This document shows positions 40,346 through 50,197 of a DNA stretch of 64,000 nt, piece by piece; position 1 is the first letter of the stretch; each line of letters starts with the position of its first letter. The DNA is from Halopseudomonas salegens (GTDB taxonomy: Bacteria; Pseudomonadota; Gammaproteobacteria; Pseudomonadales; Pseudomonadaceae): contig NZ_LT629787.1 of NCBI RefSeq assembly GCF_900105655.1, forward strand, positions 3,732,006 to 3,796,005. The letters are read 5' to 3'. Under the pieces are notes generated by a model that saw nothing but the letters and a program-made list of their open reading frames with translations, made no database searches and was not told the DNA's origin. Both the position numbers and the translations under genes were made by a program.

Positions 40346-40770
40346 CCGACAAACCCGGATATGGCGAGGCGGATGCCTCCTATCAGGCAGCCGGCGGCAT
40401 TGAGGGTATTCGGCGGCTGGTGGATGACTTCTATCAGGTGATGGATACCTGGCCGGATGCAGAACGTATTCGCCGCATGCACCCGGCCGACCTGAGCCCG
40501 GCGCGCGACAAACTGAGCTGTTTTCTGTCCGGTTGGCTGGGTGGCCCAAGGTTGTTTCAGGAGACGTACGGCAGTATCAGTATTCCCGCCTTTCATGCCC
40601 GCTGGCCAATCGATACGGCAGATGCCGAAGCCTGGCTGGGGTGCATGCAGCAGGCGATTGCGCGACAGCCATGGTCTCCGGCATTCAAGGACTACCTGTT
40701 GCGACAGCTGGCTGTCCCCGCTCAGCGGGTAGTGCAGGCCGCCCAGGCACGTCAGGCGGCGCAGCAGTAA
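40342..40770 (+). CDS. group II truncated haemoglobin
   Basis: A 142-aa 2-on-2 globin of the trHbO class. Landmarks are YQAAGGIEGIRRLVDDFY (helix A/B), FLSGWLGGPRLFQETYG (CD/E), the proximal His85 in IPAFHARWPI and the group II-specific Trp98 (G8) in EAWLGCM. The C-terminus is an Ala/Gln-rich helix. Such globins bind O2 and NO and are linked to NO or oxidative stress; the nearby respiratory genes fit, but the ligand used here is not known. Confidence 0.88.
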   Translation: MTDKPGYGEADASYQAAGGIEGIRRLVDDFYQVMDTWPDAERIRRMHPADLSPARDKLSCFLSGWLGGPRLFQETYGSISIPAFHARWPIDTADAEAWLGCMQQAIARQPWSPAFKDYLLRQLAVPAQRVVQAAQARQAAQQ

Positions 40771-40779
40771 ACGGGTTTC

Positions 40780-42777
40780 TTATGGCGTAGTCCAGGTGTA
40801 GTACGCAACGCCTTCATATATATAGGAGGCAAAACGTTCAATCACACTGTCCCGTTCAGCAGCACTCATGGTGTAAAAATGAGAGCGGGTTGCGGTGTTG
40901 TAGAAGCGATACAGCGGCTGGCTGCCAGAGCCGAAACCGGTTTGCGCATGCCAGGCGACACCTTCATAAATATAGCTGGGGAAGCGCTCGATGACAGAGT
41001 CACGCTCGGCCTGGCTGATGGTATAGAAATGACTGCCGGTTGCTTCGTTGAAGAAGCGATATACCGGACTTAGTCCGCTGCGACTGGCCGGATAAGCGTA
41101 GAAAGCCACCCCCTCATAGATAAAGCTGCTAAAGCGTTCAATAACATTGTCGCGCTCTTCCGCACTGGCGGTGAAGAAATGTGCCCGCGAATTATTGTTG
41201 TAGAAGCGGTATACCGGGGTTCGCAGGTCTTCAGCTGGCGGCAAGGCGGGGTCAGTCGGTTCCGGTTCGCTGGGTTCACTGGGTTCCTGCGGCGGTGGTG
41301 GCGGTGGCGGCGGAGTGCTGGCATTCAACCATTGCTGCATACCATCCTGATAGGCCAGGTCAAAACGTCCATAAAAATCCGAACCATCGGGTGCATCGCA
41401 GGAAGAATTGCCCCCGGTTAACTGACCAATCAGAAAACGTTGCCCGTTAGTGGGCCAGAACAGCCCGGAACCACTGCTGCCGGGTTCAACAACCCCGCTA
41501 GACCAGGTGACGCCCAGGTGGGTAGTGTTGGATTGAGGGCCTGACGTGCACTGAGTCAATCCGCACGTAAAGTACTGAGAAAAATTGGCTATGGAAACCT
41601 TCTGCAGGTCGCCCCTCGGGTGATGCAGGCTACCCAGCTCCTGCCCACTGCCGGGCAACGCATTGGTCCAACCCAGGAAGTTGACCCCTGCTGGCGGGGT
41701 GTTGTTCAGCCGCAACAGGGTTGTATCCGTGCTGCTGGCGGTATAGAGCAAGGTACTCCCACCGGTCAATGTCCGCGAGAGGTTGCTCAGGTTGTCGGAA
41801 TTGCAGGTGGTACTGCGATAGAACCAGAAGGTTTGCAGGGTAGAGGCTACATTCTGGGTGGACAGGCAGTGGTTGGCGGTCAGGAAGTAGGGGGTTGAGC
41901 TGTTGCTGGTGTCATTCAGCAGGGAACCCGAGCATAGGAAGGAGCTGCCGGTTGACGGGTTGGAAAAGAGCATGCGGGCTACGCCGTTGCTGACCGTTTC
42001 CCATTCTGGCCGACAGATCGAATCGAAGTTACAGCTACCGCTGTCGCCGATGGCTTTCAGCCAGGGGTTGGTTGCCATCGGACTGACGTCCAGATGCGAC
42101 ATGTGCGGAACCGAGAGCTGGAGGTCGTCTGGATCAACGCCGGCGGGCAGAATGATTTCCAGCAGAGTACTGTCGCCAGTCTGATAGGGAGCTGCAAATC
42201 GTCTGGCCTGATCGGATTCGGGGGTCTCCGCATGGTTCAGGAAGATGCGGTCAAGCATACTCATGGCGCTGATGGTGGCTGCTTCGTCAGGATTGCCACC
42301 ACTGAAGTGAAACTGAATGCGTGGATCAAGATGCTCGATATGCAAAATCAGTCGATTGCCGACAGCACCCGGAGACGTGAACTCGATTGCACTGGCCAGG
42401 CTACCATCATCCAAAGCTTCCCACTCCAGCCTGGCCGCCAGATCGCCGATAGTCTCGGTTTGCTGCACACTGCGGCCGGTGCCGACTTGTAGCGGGGCAG
42501 CCAGTGGATCAGCGGCAGTTGGAGCAGGCTGCTGCTTGTTCTGCACGAAGGGGGGCAATACGACCTTAGCGGGGACCGCTTTGCGTTTGCTGATGACGCG
42601 CTGGACATCATCCTCGACCCCGTCAGCGGTGGAAGCCTCATTGAACGACGTGTGCAGCGGAGCTACCCACTCGATGGGAGCGGCATTGAGGGTTGCCGGC
42701 ACTGCAAGGCTACACAGCAGCGCGAGCGTGATGAAGGCGTAACGCAGGTAATTGTTAGACTGTTGACGCATTGTCAT
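40780..42777 (-). CDS. secreted lysyl-endopeptidase-like serine protease with three C-terminal repeats
   Basis: A 665-aa exported protein. Signal peptide (1-32), propeptide-like region (33 to about 245), then a Cys-rich trypsin-fold domain with His303 (LTANHCLS), Asp351 (TDTTLLRL) and Ser435 (GSSGSGLF), plus SLHHPRGDLQKVS, typical of the lysyl endopeptidase/achromopeptidase group. A Pro-rich linker (about 488-515) leads to three tandem 50-residue repeats (521, 571, 621), each YRFYN..SHFYT..AERD.VIERF.S.IYEGVA, matching the DUF5648 type. It is convergent with the globin gene. Probably an extracellular protease with a repeat module for surface or substrate binding. Confidence 0.87.
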   Translation of the reverse strand: MTMRQQSNNYLRYAFITLALLCSLAVPATLNAAPIEWVAPLHTSFNEASTADGVEDDVQRVISKRKAVPAKVVLPPFVQNKQQPAPTAADPLAAPLQVGTGRSVQQTETIGDLAARLEWEALDDGSLASAIEFTSPGAVGNRLILHIEHLDPRIQFHFSGGNPDEAATISAMSMLDRIFLNHAETPESDQARRFAAPYQTGDSTLLEIILPAGVDPDDLQLSVPHMSHLDVSPMATNPWLKAIGDSGSCNFDSICRPEWETVSNGVARMLFSNPSTGSSFLCSGSLLNDTSNSSTPYFLTANHCLSTQNVASTLQTFWFYRSTTCNSDNLSNLSRTLTGGSTLLYTASSTDTTLLRLNNTPPAGVNFLGWTNALPGSGQELGSLHHPRGDLQKVSIANFSQYFTCGLTQCTSGPQSNTTHLGVTWSSGVVEPGSSGSGLFWPTNGQRFLIGQLTGGNSSCDAPDGSDFYGRFDLAYQDGMQQWLNASTPPPPPPPPQEPSEPSEPEPTDPALPPAEDLRTPVYRFYNNNSRAHFFTASAEERDNVIERFSSFIYEGVAFYAYPASRSGLSPVYRFFNEATGSHFYTISQAERDSVIERFPSYIYEGVAWHAQTGFGSGSQPLYRFYNTATRSHFYTMSAAERDSVIERFASYIYEGVAYYTWTTP

Positions 42778-42815
42778 GACACTCTCGCTACTGAAGGCAG
42801 TAATGAACGTATTCT

Positions 42816-42845
42816 AATAGCTGTGCCGTCATTGGCACAGCTATT
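42816..42845. terminator. strong hairpin between dodecin and protease genes
   Basis: Perfect 12-bp arms AATAGCTGTGCC / GGCACAGCTATT around a 6-nt loop. It lies downstream of the dodecin stop (minus strand) and upstream of the protease start, so it most likely ends the dodecin transcript, although the T-run after it is short. Confidence 0.7.
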
Positions 42846-42877
42846 TACTGAAGCCAGCAAGACGATGAGGCGCGGGC

Positions 42878-43093
42878 TTAGCTGCCTTCGATGCGAAAGC
42901 CAAGTTTCACCACGACCTGATAGTGGCCTACCTTGCCGTCGACCACATGGCCACGCGTCTCGACAACTTCAAACCATTCCACATTGCGCACATTCTTGCT
43001 GCATTCGGCGATGGCATTGTTGATTGCGTCTTCAATGCTGTTTTTTGATGAGCCGACAATCTCAACCCTTTTGTAAACATGGTGATCACTCAT
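42878..43093 (-). CDS. dodecin (flavin-binding dodecamer)
   Basis: A 71-aa protein with the full dodecin pattern: [22 protein letters not shown], the flavin-stacking Trp in NVEWFEV (about residue 40), [20 protein letters not shown]. Dodecins store or buffer flavin as hollow dodecamers. Single gene, with hairpin terminator downstream. Confidence 0.94.
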   Translation of the reverse strand: MSDHHVYKRVEIVGSSKNSIEDAINNAIAECSKNVRNVEWFEVVETRGHVVDGKVGHYQVVVKLGFRIEGS

Positions 43094-43209
43094 GTGTTTA
43101 CTCCGGTTATGAATGTGATTTCAGTATGGCACAGCGGTCATGACCCTGCAGGTGAAGGAAGTATCCTGATATATCAGTCATCGGTCTGGTATTGCCGGTG
43201 GGTGCCCTC

Positions 43210-43875
43210 TCAGTCACTGGCTTCCTGCGGGCGATCGAAACGATCGGCAAAGTCATGATTGACATCACGGTGCTCGGCTTCGTCGGCGCGCACTGCAATG
43301 ACCACTTCACGCAGCCGGGCATCGGCAGGAAGCTGCCAATAATCGATGGCGATCCGGGGTGCCGGTACGTTTTCCAGTTTGCCGTTGTCTATTTCGGCCA
43401 GGTACTGGGTATAGCTGTAGACGGCCTCTTCTTCGAAGTAGCCGACCAGGCGGTGGGCGGTGCGTCCGGAAATGACATAGAGCAGGAAAAAACAGGTAAA
43501 GAAAATGCCCTGGGCGAGCAGGATGACCATGCGCTCGAACCAGTTCGGTCGAGCGATTTCCACGAACGTCATCAGGTGCATACGCTCGTTTTCCGCTTCC
43601 GCCAGCAGGGTATGAATCCAGTCGCGGTCATCCTCCAGCCGACGCAGGCTGCGCATGTGGCGAATCATGCCACCGACCATGCCGGGTACCCCGGCTACGG
43701 TTTCCAGCACCACGGCGCGATGACCGTAGCGTTGGGCAAAAAACAGGTCGGCAAAAAAACGCAGCAAGCGGGTGAGCCGAAAGGCAATCTGATCGGAGAG
43801 CCCTTTTGGCGCCCGGTGCTTTGCCAGTGGATCTTCACAGGCGATGGTACTGTTGTCAGGTTGCTGTTGGCTCAT
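43210..43875 (-). CDS. aox: alternative oxidase (AOX), di-iron ubiquinol oxidase
   Basis: A 221-aa non-proton-pumping, cyanide-resistant quinol oxidase. All four iron-ligand motifs are present: [10 protein letters not shown] (Glu58), NERMHL (Glu97, His100), [10 protein letters not shown] (Glu149 or 150) and [12 protein letters not shown] (Glu199, His202). Two membrane-embedded hydrophobic helices lie between (about 60-75 and 117-136). The start overlaps the BCCT transporter stop by 4 bp (ATGA), so the genes are coupled. AOX is rare and patchy in bacteria, mainly marine, and suggests horizontal acquisition. Confidence 0.95.
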   Translation of the reverse strand: MSQQQPDNSTIACEDPLAKHRAPKGLSDQIAFRLTRLLRFFADLFFAQRYGHRAVVLETVAGVPGMVGGMIRHMRSLRRLEDDRDWIHTLLAEAENERMHLMTFVEIARPNWFERMVILLAQGIFFTCFFLLYVISGRTAHRLVGYFEEEAVYSYTQYLAEIDNGKLENVPAPRIAIDYWQLPADARLREVVIAVRADEAEHRDVNHDFADRFDRPQEASD

Positions 43876-45512
43876 TCTCGCTCTCCTGATGGTGGCGCAG
43901 CGGTAACCTCTGCCGGATCGGCGGCAAGTGGTGACCCGGGAGATACTTCTGCACCCAGGTGATCATTGGCATCCAGCATACGCATCAAACGCTCATGGGT
44001 AACGGCCGCATGCAATTCAATTTGTCGCTGTTCGTTGCGTAGAGCAGTGAGCAGGGAAATAGCCATAAAAATCATCAGTAACATGAAGGGCAAGGCGGCG
44101 AGGATGGAAATCGTCTGCAGTGCAACCAGGCCACCGCTGAGCAGCAGTACCCCGGCTACCAATACCTGGATCAGGCCCCATGTCAGACGTGACCAGCGTC
44201 TGGGGGTCAAGACGCCGTGGCTGGTAAACATGCCGAGGACGAAAGTGGCCGAGTTGGCGGAGGTGATGACGAAAAGCGTTATCAATACCAGCATCAGCAG
44301 GCTACTTGCGGCGCTGCCGGGCAGTTGGGCGAGCGTGGCAAACAGGCCGGCACTCATCTCTTCGGCGACCACGGCGCTGATGCCGGCCTCGGCGAACAGC
44401 TCGAAATACAGTGCCGAGCCGCCAAAGGTGGCAAACCACAGCATGCTCAACAAGACCGGCATACCAATCACGCCGATAACGAACTCGCGCACCGTGCGGC
44501 CGCGTGAAATACGTGCGATAAAACTGCCGACAAAAGGCGCCCAGGACAGTCCCCAGGCCCAGTAGAAAATGGTCCAGCGTTCCACCCAGTCATCGCCGGT
44601 ATAGGGCGACATGATCAGGCTCATGCCGATCATGTTGCTGGCGTAGTCGCCCAGCGCTGTAGTCATCACGGCGGTGATGAAGTCGGTTGGCCCAACCAGG
44701 AAGACGAAGAGCAACAAACCTCCAGCCAGCAACATGTTGGCATCGCTGACATAGCGAATGCCGCTTTCCAGCGGTGCCATGGCACAGAGCAGAAAGATGA
44801 TTGCCACACCGGCCAGAATGGCCAGTTGTTGCGGACTGCCAAAGCCGATGCCGGCCACACTGACCAGGCCACTGTTGATCTGGATAACGCCCAGTCCCAG
44901 TGTGGTCGCGACACCGAAGACAGTTGAGACCACGGCAAGAATATTGATTGCATGCCCCCATCCGCCGTCTACCCGTGAGCCCAGGCTTGCGCGGAAGGTT
45001 TCACTGATCAGGCCGGGTCTCTGCTGGCGGAAACGCACGTAGGCGATTGCCAGCCCGACCACAGCAAAGTTGGCCCACTGGTGAAAGCCCCAGTGAAACA
45101 GCGAATATTGCATGGCCAGTTGCGCTGCCCGGGGGCTGCCGGCATCGGCCTGGCCGAAGGGCGGGCTGGCCAGGTGACTCATGGGTTCGGCAACTGCCCA
45201 GAACACCAGGCCAACGCCCATGCCGGCAGAAAAGATCATCCCCAACCAGGCCAGGTAGGAAAACTCTGCTGCTTCGCCGTCCGCGCCGAGGCGGATGCGC
45301 CCATAGTCACTCAGGCCAATGCCGATACAGAAGAGCAGGAAGCCTGTCGTCGCAAAAAGATACAGCCAGCCGAAGTGCAAGGTGGTGAATTGCAGTGCTT
45401 GCCCAGCCCACTGCGCCAGTTGCTCGGGGTGGCTGGCACCCAGCAGTACAAAGAGCGACAGCAGAATCAGTGAGCAGTAGAACACCCAACCGGGGCGACG
45501 GTTCATGAGCAC
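43872..45512 (-). CDS. BCCT family betaine/choline/carnitine-type transporter
   Basis: A 546-aa secondary transporter with 12 predicted helices. Family motifs are [15 protein letters not shown] (TM3), the aromatic-rich TM8 stretch [18 protein letters not shown] and [12 protein letters not shown]. The second Trp of the usual WAWW is Gly here (WAWG), which may alter substrate choice. The C-terminal cytosolic tail is Pro/Ala/Glu-rich. It imports osmolytes such as betaine in the family; first gene of a two-gene unit with AOX. Confidence 0.9.
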   Translation of the reverse strand: MLMNRRPGWVFYCSLILLSLFVLLGASHPEQLAQWAGQALQFTTLHFGWLYLFATTGFLLFCIGIGLSDYGRIRLGADGEAAEFSYLAWLGMIFSAGMGVGLVFWAVAEPMSHLASPPFGQADAGSPRAAQLAMQYSLFHWGFHQWANFAVVGLAIAYVRFRQQRPGLISETFRASLGSRVDGGWGHAINILAVVSTVFGVATTLGLGVIQINSGLVSVAGIGFGSPQQLAILAGVAIIFLLCAMAPLESGIRYVSDANMLLAGGLLLFVFLVGPTDFITAVMTTALGDYASNMIGMSLIMSPYTGDDWVERWTIFYWAWGLSWAPFVGSFIARISRGRTVREFVIGVIGMPVLLSMLWFATFGGSALYFELFAEAGISAVVAEEMSAGLFATLAQLPGSAASSLLMLVLITLFVITSANSATFVLGMFTSHGVLTPRRWSRLTWGLIQVLVAGVLLLSGGLVALQTISILAALPFMLLMIFMAISLLTALRNEQRQIELHAAVTHERLMRMLDANDHLGAEVSPGSPLAADPAEVTAAPPSGERE

Positions 45513-45579
45513 TCCTGTGCATGGTCAGCAATCAGGGAGCAGCCTAACATGCGAGAGCAGCCTGGCTGAATGATCCGGG

Positions 45580-46284
45580 TCAGGTTGGATCCTGCACGGC
45601 ATGGATTTCCCTACTGCTTAATGGCCTGAAGTCACCGGGTGCCAGTGCCGGGTCCAGTTGCAATGGCCCCATGCGCTCACGATGCAGAGCACAGACTCGG
45701 TTGCCCACCGCATGGAACATGCGTTTGACCTGATGATGACGACCTTCGTAAATACTGAGCAGGGCCTGACAGGGACCGAGAAGTTGCAGTGCAGCCGGGC
45801 GGGTATACAGGTTTTCCCGGGCCAGAAAGATACCATCAGCAAAGCGGGCTGCCGCCTCGGGTGAGATGGGTTCGCTGGTGGTTACCCGGTACACCTTGGC
45901 CAGGTCCGAGCCGGGGGCTGTCAGCCGGCGTGACCATAGACCGTCGTTGGTCAGCAACAGCAAGCCGGTGGTGCTGCGGTCAAGGCGACCGGCCAGGTGC
46001 AGGTGTTCACGCAGTTCGGCAGGCATCAATTCCAGTACGGTCGGGTGTTGCGGGTCCTGAGTGGCACTGAGGTAGCCGGCGGGTTTGTGCAGCATCAGGT
46101 AATAGCCGGGTTTTGCCACTTGCAGGCAATCGTGGTCAAGGGTGACCTGCATAAAGGAGCTGATGGCCTTCAGGCCATCGCGGCAGATCTGATCATCTAC
46201 CCGTACCCGGCCTTGATGCAACAGGTCGCGTGCGGTCTGTCGACTGATGCCATTCTGGTTGCTGAGGAGTCTGTCCAGACGCAT
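45580..46284 (-). CDS. rsuA: RsuA-family 16S rRNA pseudouridine synthase
   Basis: A 234-aa enzyme. N-terminal S4 domain (MRLDRLLSNQNGISRQTARDLL), then the catalytic domain with Asp102 in GRLDRSTTGLLLLTND and the C-terminal EGRHHQVKRMF motif. Family members modify U516 of 16S rRNA (RsuA) or 23S sites (RluE/RluF); length and the Asp102 position favour RsuA. Stands alone between BCCT and metE. Confidence 0.87.
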   Translation of the reverse strand: MRLDRLLSNQNGISRQTARDLLHQGRVRVDDQICRDGLKAISSFMQVTLDHDCLQVAKPGYYLMLHKPAGYLSATQDPQHPTVLELMPAELREHLHLAGRLDRSTTGLLLLTNDGLWSRRLTAPGSDLAKVYRVTTSEPISPEAAARFADGIFLARENLYTRPAALQLLGPCQALLSIYEGRHHQVKRMFHAVGNRVCALHRERMGPLQLDPALAPGDFRPLSSREIHAVQDPT

Positions 46285-46391
46285 GGGATAAGCTTTTCTC
46301 CCGGTTTCAGTGCGGTTGCACCCTTGCTGACAACTGATCGGTCAACAATGCCCTCAACCGCCAGGGGGCGCAACTCACTGCAGTGCAGGTT

Positions 46392-46409
46392 GGCTGCCTG
46401 CGGGCAGCC
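46392..46409. other. hairpin in the rsuA-metE intergenic region
   Basis: Arms GGCTGCC / GGCAGCC (7 bp) around TGCG. First of two hairpins in the 232-bp gap after metE; no T-run. Confidence 0.4.
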
Positions 46410-46434
46410 TCAGCGGCCGGATTGATCAATGCGC

Positions 46435-46460
46435 ATGGCACTGTCGCGCGATAGTGCCAT
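46435..46460. terminator. 26-bp dyad downstream of metE
   Basis: ATGGCACT / AGTGCCAT arms enclose GTCGCGCGAT, itself nearly palindromic, so the whole 26 bp is a dyad with one G/T mismatch. Probably the metE 3' hairpin; no T-run follows on the minus strand, so Rho may be needed. Confidence 0.5.
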
Positions 46461-46516
46461 GTCGAGTCTTGTTTGTCGCCGCCCCTTTGGACGGTCGACA
46501 GTTGAATACTCAAGGT

Positions 46517-48808
46517 TCAGGCCGCTGCCTCGGCATGTTTGCTGCGCAGCTGGCGCGCGGCGGTGACCATCGCCTGCAAAGCCGCGCGGGTTTCCGGCCA
46601 GTTGCGGGTTTTCAGACCACAGTCGGGGTTGACCCACAGGCGCTCCAACGGAATAACCCGCTGTGCCTTGTTCAGCAGCTTGACCATGTCGGCTTGCGAT
46701 GGCACCCGAGGTGAATGGATGTCATACACGCCCGGACCGATGGCATTGGGGTAGGCGAAATCGGCAAAGGCATCCAGTAGCTGCATATCCGAGCGCGAGG
46801 TTTCAATGGTGATCACATCCGCATCCATGGCAGCAATGGCATCCAGCGTATCGTTGAATTCGCTATAGCACATGTGCGTATGGATCTGGGTGCGGTCATC
46901 GACCCCGCTGGCGCTGAGACGAAAAGCGCGCGCAGCCCAGTCCAGGTAATGCGGCTGGGCTGTGCGTCTTAGCGGCAGGCCTTCACGAAACGCAGGTTCG
47001 TCAATCTGGATAATGCCGATGCCGGCCGCCTCCAGATCAACCACCTCATCACGCACTGCCAGCGCCAATTGCAGGGCACTGGTTTCGCGGCTGACATCCT
47101 CGCGAGGGAAGGACCACATCAGCAGGGTCACCGGGCCGGTGAGCATACCCTTGACCGGTTTCCCGCTCAGGCTTTGTGCATAGCGTGTCCATGCGACCGT
47201 CATCGCTTGCGGACGGCTGACGTCGCCAACGATGATCGGTGGTTTTACGCAGCGTGAACCATAGCTTTGAACCCAGCCAAAGCGGGTAAAGGCATAGCCC
47301 TCGAGTTGCTCCCCAAAGTATTCGACCATGTCGTTGCGCTCGGCTTCGCCGTGCACCAGTACGTCCAGCCCGAGTGTTTCCTGCTCGGCGATGACCTGAG
47401 CTATCTCGGCACGCATGGCGTTGTTGTAACTGGCATCATCCAGTTTGCCCTGGCGCCAGGCTTTGCGCTGTTGGCGAATATGGCTGGTCTGTGGAAAAGA
47501 GCCAATGGTCGTGGTGGGTAATAGCGGCAATTGCAGCTTTTCCTGCTGCAGGGCAGCCCGTTCGGTGAACGGCGTTGCCCGTACACTGTGTTCTGGCGTC
47601 AGTGCTTGCAGGCGTTTAGCAACGGTGGAATTGTGCACCCGGGCTGATGTTGTACGGGCTTGCTGTACCGCGACCGAATCAGCCAAAGCTTGCTGCACAT
47701 CCGAGCGATCCGGCGTACGCAGGGCCTGGGCGAGCAGGGTGACTTCCTGCAGCTTCTGTTCGGCAAAGGCCAGCCAGCTACGCAGTTCCGCATCCAGCTC
47801 GCTCTCGCGGCCAAGATTCACCGGGCTGTGCAGCAACGAGCAACTGGGTGCTACCCATAGCTGCTCACAGCGTTCGGCAGCTGACGTCAACAGCTGGAGC
47901 GCGTGTTCAAGATCACAGCGCCAGACATTCCGGCCGTTGACCACGCCCAGGGACAGGACCTTGTATGCAGGTAAACGATCGAGCAGCAATGGCAACTGCT
48001 CGGGCGCGCGCACCAGGTCGGCATGCAGACCAGCCACCGGCAAGCTGCAAGCCAGGCCGAGGTTGTCGTCGAGGCTGTCAAAATAGGTGGCCAACAGTAG
48101 CTTGACTGGCGCCCGTTGCAGTTGGCTGTAACTGCTTTCAAAGGCGGCTTTCCAGTCGCTGGGCAGGTCCAGTGCCAGAATCGGTTCATCGATCTGCACC
48201 CAGTCGATACCCTGTTCAGCCAGGCGCTGCAGAATACTCTGATATACCGGCAGCAAGCGCTCCAGCAGTTGCAAACGATCAAAGTCGGCGCCCTTGATCT
48301 TGCCCAGCCAGAGCCAGGTCAGCGGTCCGATCACTACCGGTTTGACCCGGTAGCCAAGAGCCTGCGCCTCGGCGACCTCGTCGAACAATTGTGTCCATTG
48401 CAGGCTGAAGGTCTGTTCGATGTGCAGTTCCGGCACCAGATAGTGGTAGTTGGTATCAAACCACTTGGTCATCTCGCAGGCGAAGGTGCCTTCCTTGTGC
48501 GGATGCGTGCCACGGGCCAGATGGAACAGGGTATCCAGGTCAGGCTCGCCAGCATCGGCAAAGCGCTCGGGTATGGCGCCGAGCATCAGGCTCTGGGTCA
48601 GCACCTGGTCATACCAGTGAAAGTCGCCGACGGGTAGCAGATCCAGCCCGGCTTCGGCCTGCTGCTGCCAATGTTCATGGCGTAACGTTCGGCCGCAGTC
48701 TTCCAGTGCGCTGCGCTCGAGCTTGCCGCCCCAGTAGTCTTCAAGGGCAAATTTCAGTTCACGGTCGCGCCCGATCCGCGGAAATCCCAGGTTGTGGGCA
48801 ATGATCAT
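46517..48808 (-). CDS. metE: cobalamin-independent methionine synthase MetE
   Basis: Transfers the methyl group of 5-methyltetrahydropteroyl-triglutamate to homocysteine (763 aa). Two (beta/alpha)8 barrels; the C-terminal one has zinc ligands His and Cys in [10 protein letters not shown], a Glu in ITIETSRSD, and Cys730 in NPDCGLKTR. The N-terminal half begins [14 protein letters not shown] ([16 protein letters not shown]). AGGAGAG precedes the ATG. Divergent from metR with a MetR box between. Confidence 0.98.
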   Translation of the reverse strand: MIIAHNLGFPRIGRDRELKFALEDYWGGKLERSALEDCGRTLRHEHWQQQAEAGLDLLPVGDFHWYDQVLTQSLMLGAIPERFADAGEPDLDTLFHLARGTHPHKEGTFACEMTKWFDTNYHYLVPELHIEQTFSLQWTQLFDEVAEAQALGYRVKPVVIGPLTWLWLGKIKGADFDRLQLLERLLPVYQSILQRLAEQGIDWVQIDEPILALDLPSDWKAAFESSYSQLQRAPVKLLLATYFDSLDDNLGLACSLPVAGLHADLVRAPEQLPLLLDRLPAYKVLSLGVVNGRNVWRCDLEHALQLLTSAAERCEQLWVAPSCSLLHSPVNLGRESELDAELRSWLAFAEQKLQEVTLLAQALRTPDRSDVQQALADSVAVQQARTTSARVHNSTVAKRLQALTPEHSVRATPFTERAALQQEKLQLPLLPTTTIGSFPQTSHIRQQRKAWRQGKLDDASYNNAMRAEIAQVIAEQETLGLDVLVHGEAERNDMVEYFGEQLEGYAFTRFGWVQSYGSRCVKPPIIVGDVSRPQAMTVAWTRYAQSLSGKPVKGMLTGPVTLLMWSFPREDVSRETSALQLALAVRDEVVDLEAAGIGIIQIDEPAFREGLPLRRTAQPHYLDWAARAFRLSASGVDDRTQIHTHMCYSEFNDTLDAIAAMDADVITIETSRSDMQLLDAFADFAYPNAIGPGVYDIHSPRVPSQADMVKLLNKAQRVIPLERLWVNPDCGLKTRNWPETRAALQAMVTAARQLRSKHAEAAA

Positions 48809-48865
48809 GTTGGCTCTCCTTGGGTGGCCATATTGTTGGCAACAAGGGTCGGCTTTTAATCATGT

Positions 48866-48878
48866 TGAATCAAACTCA
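48866..48878. promoter_or_regulatory. MetR-type operator between metE and metR
   Basis: TGAATCAAACTCA matches the MetR consensus TGAA-N5-TTCA with one mismatch (CTCA for TTCA). It lies 58 bp from the metE start and 45 bp from the metR start, where MetR would activate metE with homocysteine and repress itself. Confidence 0.65.
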
Positions 48879-48922
48879 TTGTATTAATGCTAAGATCAAG
48901 TTTTATTCACGTTGGAGGCGGC

Positions 48923-49852
48923 ATGCTGGAATTACGGCACCTGCGTACCCTGGTCAGTTTGCGCGAGGCAGAGAGCCTGGTAGAAGCGGCGGAACGGCTG
49001 CATCTGACCCAGTCCGCGCTGTCCCATCAGTTGAAAGATCTGGAACAGCGACTGGGTTTGCCATTGTTTGTGCGCAAGACCAAACCGGTACGTTTCACCA
49101 GTGCCGGCCTGCGCCTGTTGCGCCTGGCCGATCAATTACTGCCACAGGTGCGCCAGGCTGAACGGGATTTGCAACGGCTTGCCGGTGGTCAGGCTGGACG
49201 GTTGCATATGGCGATTGAGTGCCACAGTTGTTTCCAGTGGTTGATGCCGACCATTGATCAGTTCCGCATCGCTTGGCCGGAGGTTGAGGTGGACTTTGCT
49301 TCCGGCTATTTCTTTGCTCCGCTGCCGGCGCTGGCACGGGGCGACCTGGATCTGGTGGTGACGTCGGATCCGCAGACCTTGCCAGGTATCAGCTATGTCC
49401 CGTTGTTCACCTATGAAGCACTCTTGGCGGTGAGCAATCAGCACCCACTGGCCGCGCGCAGTCACGTCGAGCCGGCCGATCTTGCCGGTGAAACCCTGAT
49501 CACCTATCCGGTTGAGCGTGAGCGGCTGGATGTGTTCAAGCAGTTTCTTGATCCAGCCGGGGTGGAGCCCTTGAGCGTTCGTACAGCCGAATTGACGGTG
49601 ATGATGCTGCAGTTGGTCGCTTCCGGACGAGGGGTCAGTTGTCTGCCCAATTGGGCATTGGCCGAATACAGCCAGCGCGGCTATGTCAGCGCCCGTCGTT
49701 TGGGGGCCGAGGGTCTGTTCGGCACTCTGTTCGCAGCGGTGCGGGAGGATATGCTGGGCATGTCTTACCTGCAGGACTTTCTGCTGACGGCCAAGGATAC
49801 GTCTTTTGCCACGCTCGAAGGTGTCAGTGCCAAACCGGTCAGTCAGGTTTAA
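48923..49852 (+). CDS. metR: LysR-type regulator MetR
   Basis: A 309-aa LysR-family regulator with the N-terminal winged HTH (LEAAERLHLTQSALSHQLKDLEQRLG-like at about 19-45: LVEAAERLHLTQSALSHQ) and C-terminal co-inducer domain. The divergent position next to metE and the sequence support MetR, the activator of methionine synthesis genes with homocysteine as cofactor. ATG at 48923 has GGAGG 4 bp upstream. Its 3' end overlaps the convergent membrane-protein gene by 14 bp. Confidence 0.95.
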   Translation: MLELRHLRTLVSLREAESLVEAAERLHLTQSALSHQLKDLEQRLGLPLFVRKTKPVRFTSAGLRLLRLADQLLPQVRQAERDLQRLAGGQAGRLHMAIECHSCFQWLMPTIDQFRIAWPEVEVDFASGYFFAPLPALARGDLDLVVTSDPQTLPGISYVPLFTYEALLAVSNQHPLAARSHVEPADLAGETLITYPVERERLDVFKQFLDPAGVEPLSVRTAELTVMMLQLVASGRGVSCLPNWALAEYSQRGYVSARRLGAEGLFGTLFAAVREDMLGMSYLQDFLLTAKDTSFATLEGVSAKPVSQV

Positions 49853-50186
49853 CCGGTTGCTTGCGCAACAGGTAGCTGGCCGGGTGAATCAGGACAAACG
49901 CCAGTAATGTCACACCCAGCAAGGCACCCAGCATGGCCACCCAGTCGAAAGTGCTGGCAACATAGGCGAGCCTTGAATGGGTCAAAGCGGGAATCCACAG
50001 CAGCCCGCTGAGACCGGTCAGCGCCGCCAACAACAGGCTGAGGCCTTTGCGGTGCTGCAAAAACCGGTAACCGCGGAGGCGGGCCACAACCTGCAGCGCA
50101 AAAAACACCGCTAGCAACAGGGTAATAAGCCACAGGTATGGCATTACGGCATAGCCGAGAATGGTCAGTGCACCGGTAAAAGTCAT
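49839..50186 (-). CDS. small membrane protein next to the sulfide:quinone oxidoreductase gene
   Basis: A 115-aa protein with three or four predicted membrane helices (about 5-30, 45-65, 78-105). It starts 11 bp after the sqr stop and is therefore probably in the same transcript. It may belong to the DUF5368 family, from memory only. A membrane anchor or quinone-access role for SQR would fit the context, but nothing in the sequence proves it. Confidence 0.68.
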   Translation of the reverse strand: MTFTGALTILGYAVMPYLWLITLLLAVFFALQVVARLRGYRFLQHRKGLSLLLAALTGLSGLLWIPALTHSRLAYVASTFDWVAMLGALLGVTLLAFVLIHPASYLLRKQPVKPD

Positions 50187-50197
50187 CAGCTCGTCTC

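Noticed and set aside
40600..40650. Apparent loss of the proximal (F8) His in the truncated haemoglobin
   Set aside because: Counting back from the conserved Trp of WLGCM puts His85 (FHARWPI) exactly at the proximal position; the loop before it is just shorter.
46285..46516. A small gene between rsuA and metE
   Set aside because: The short frames there lack ribosome-binding sites and any recognisable features; only hairpins are supported.
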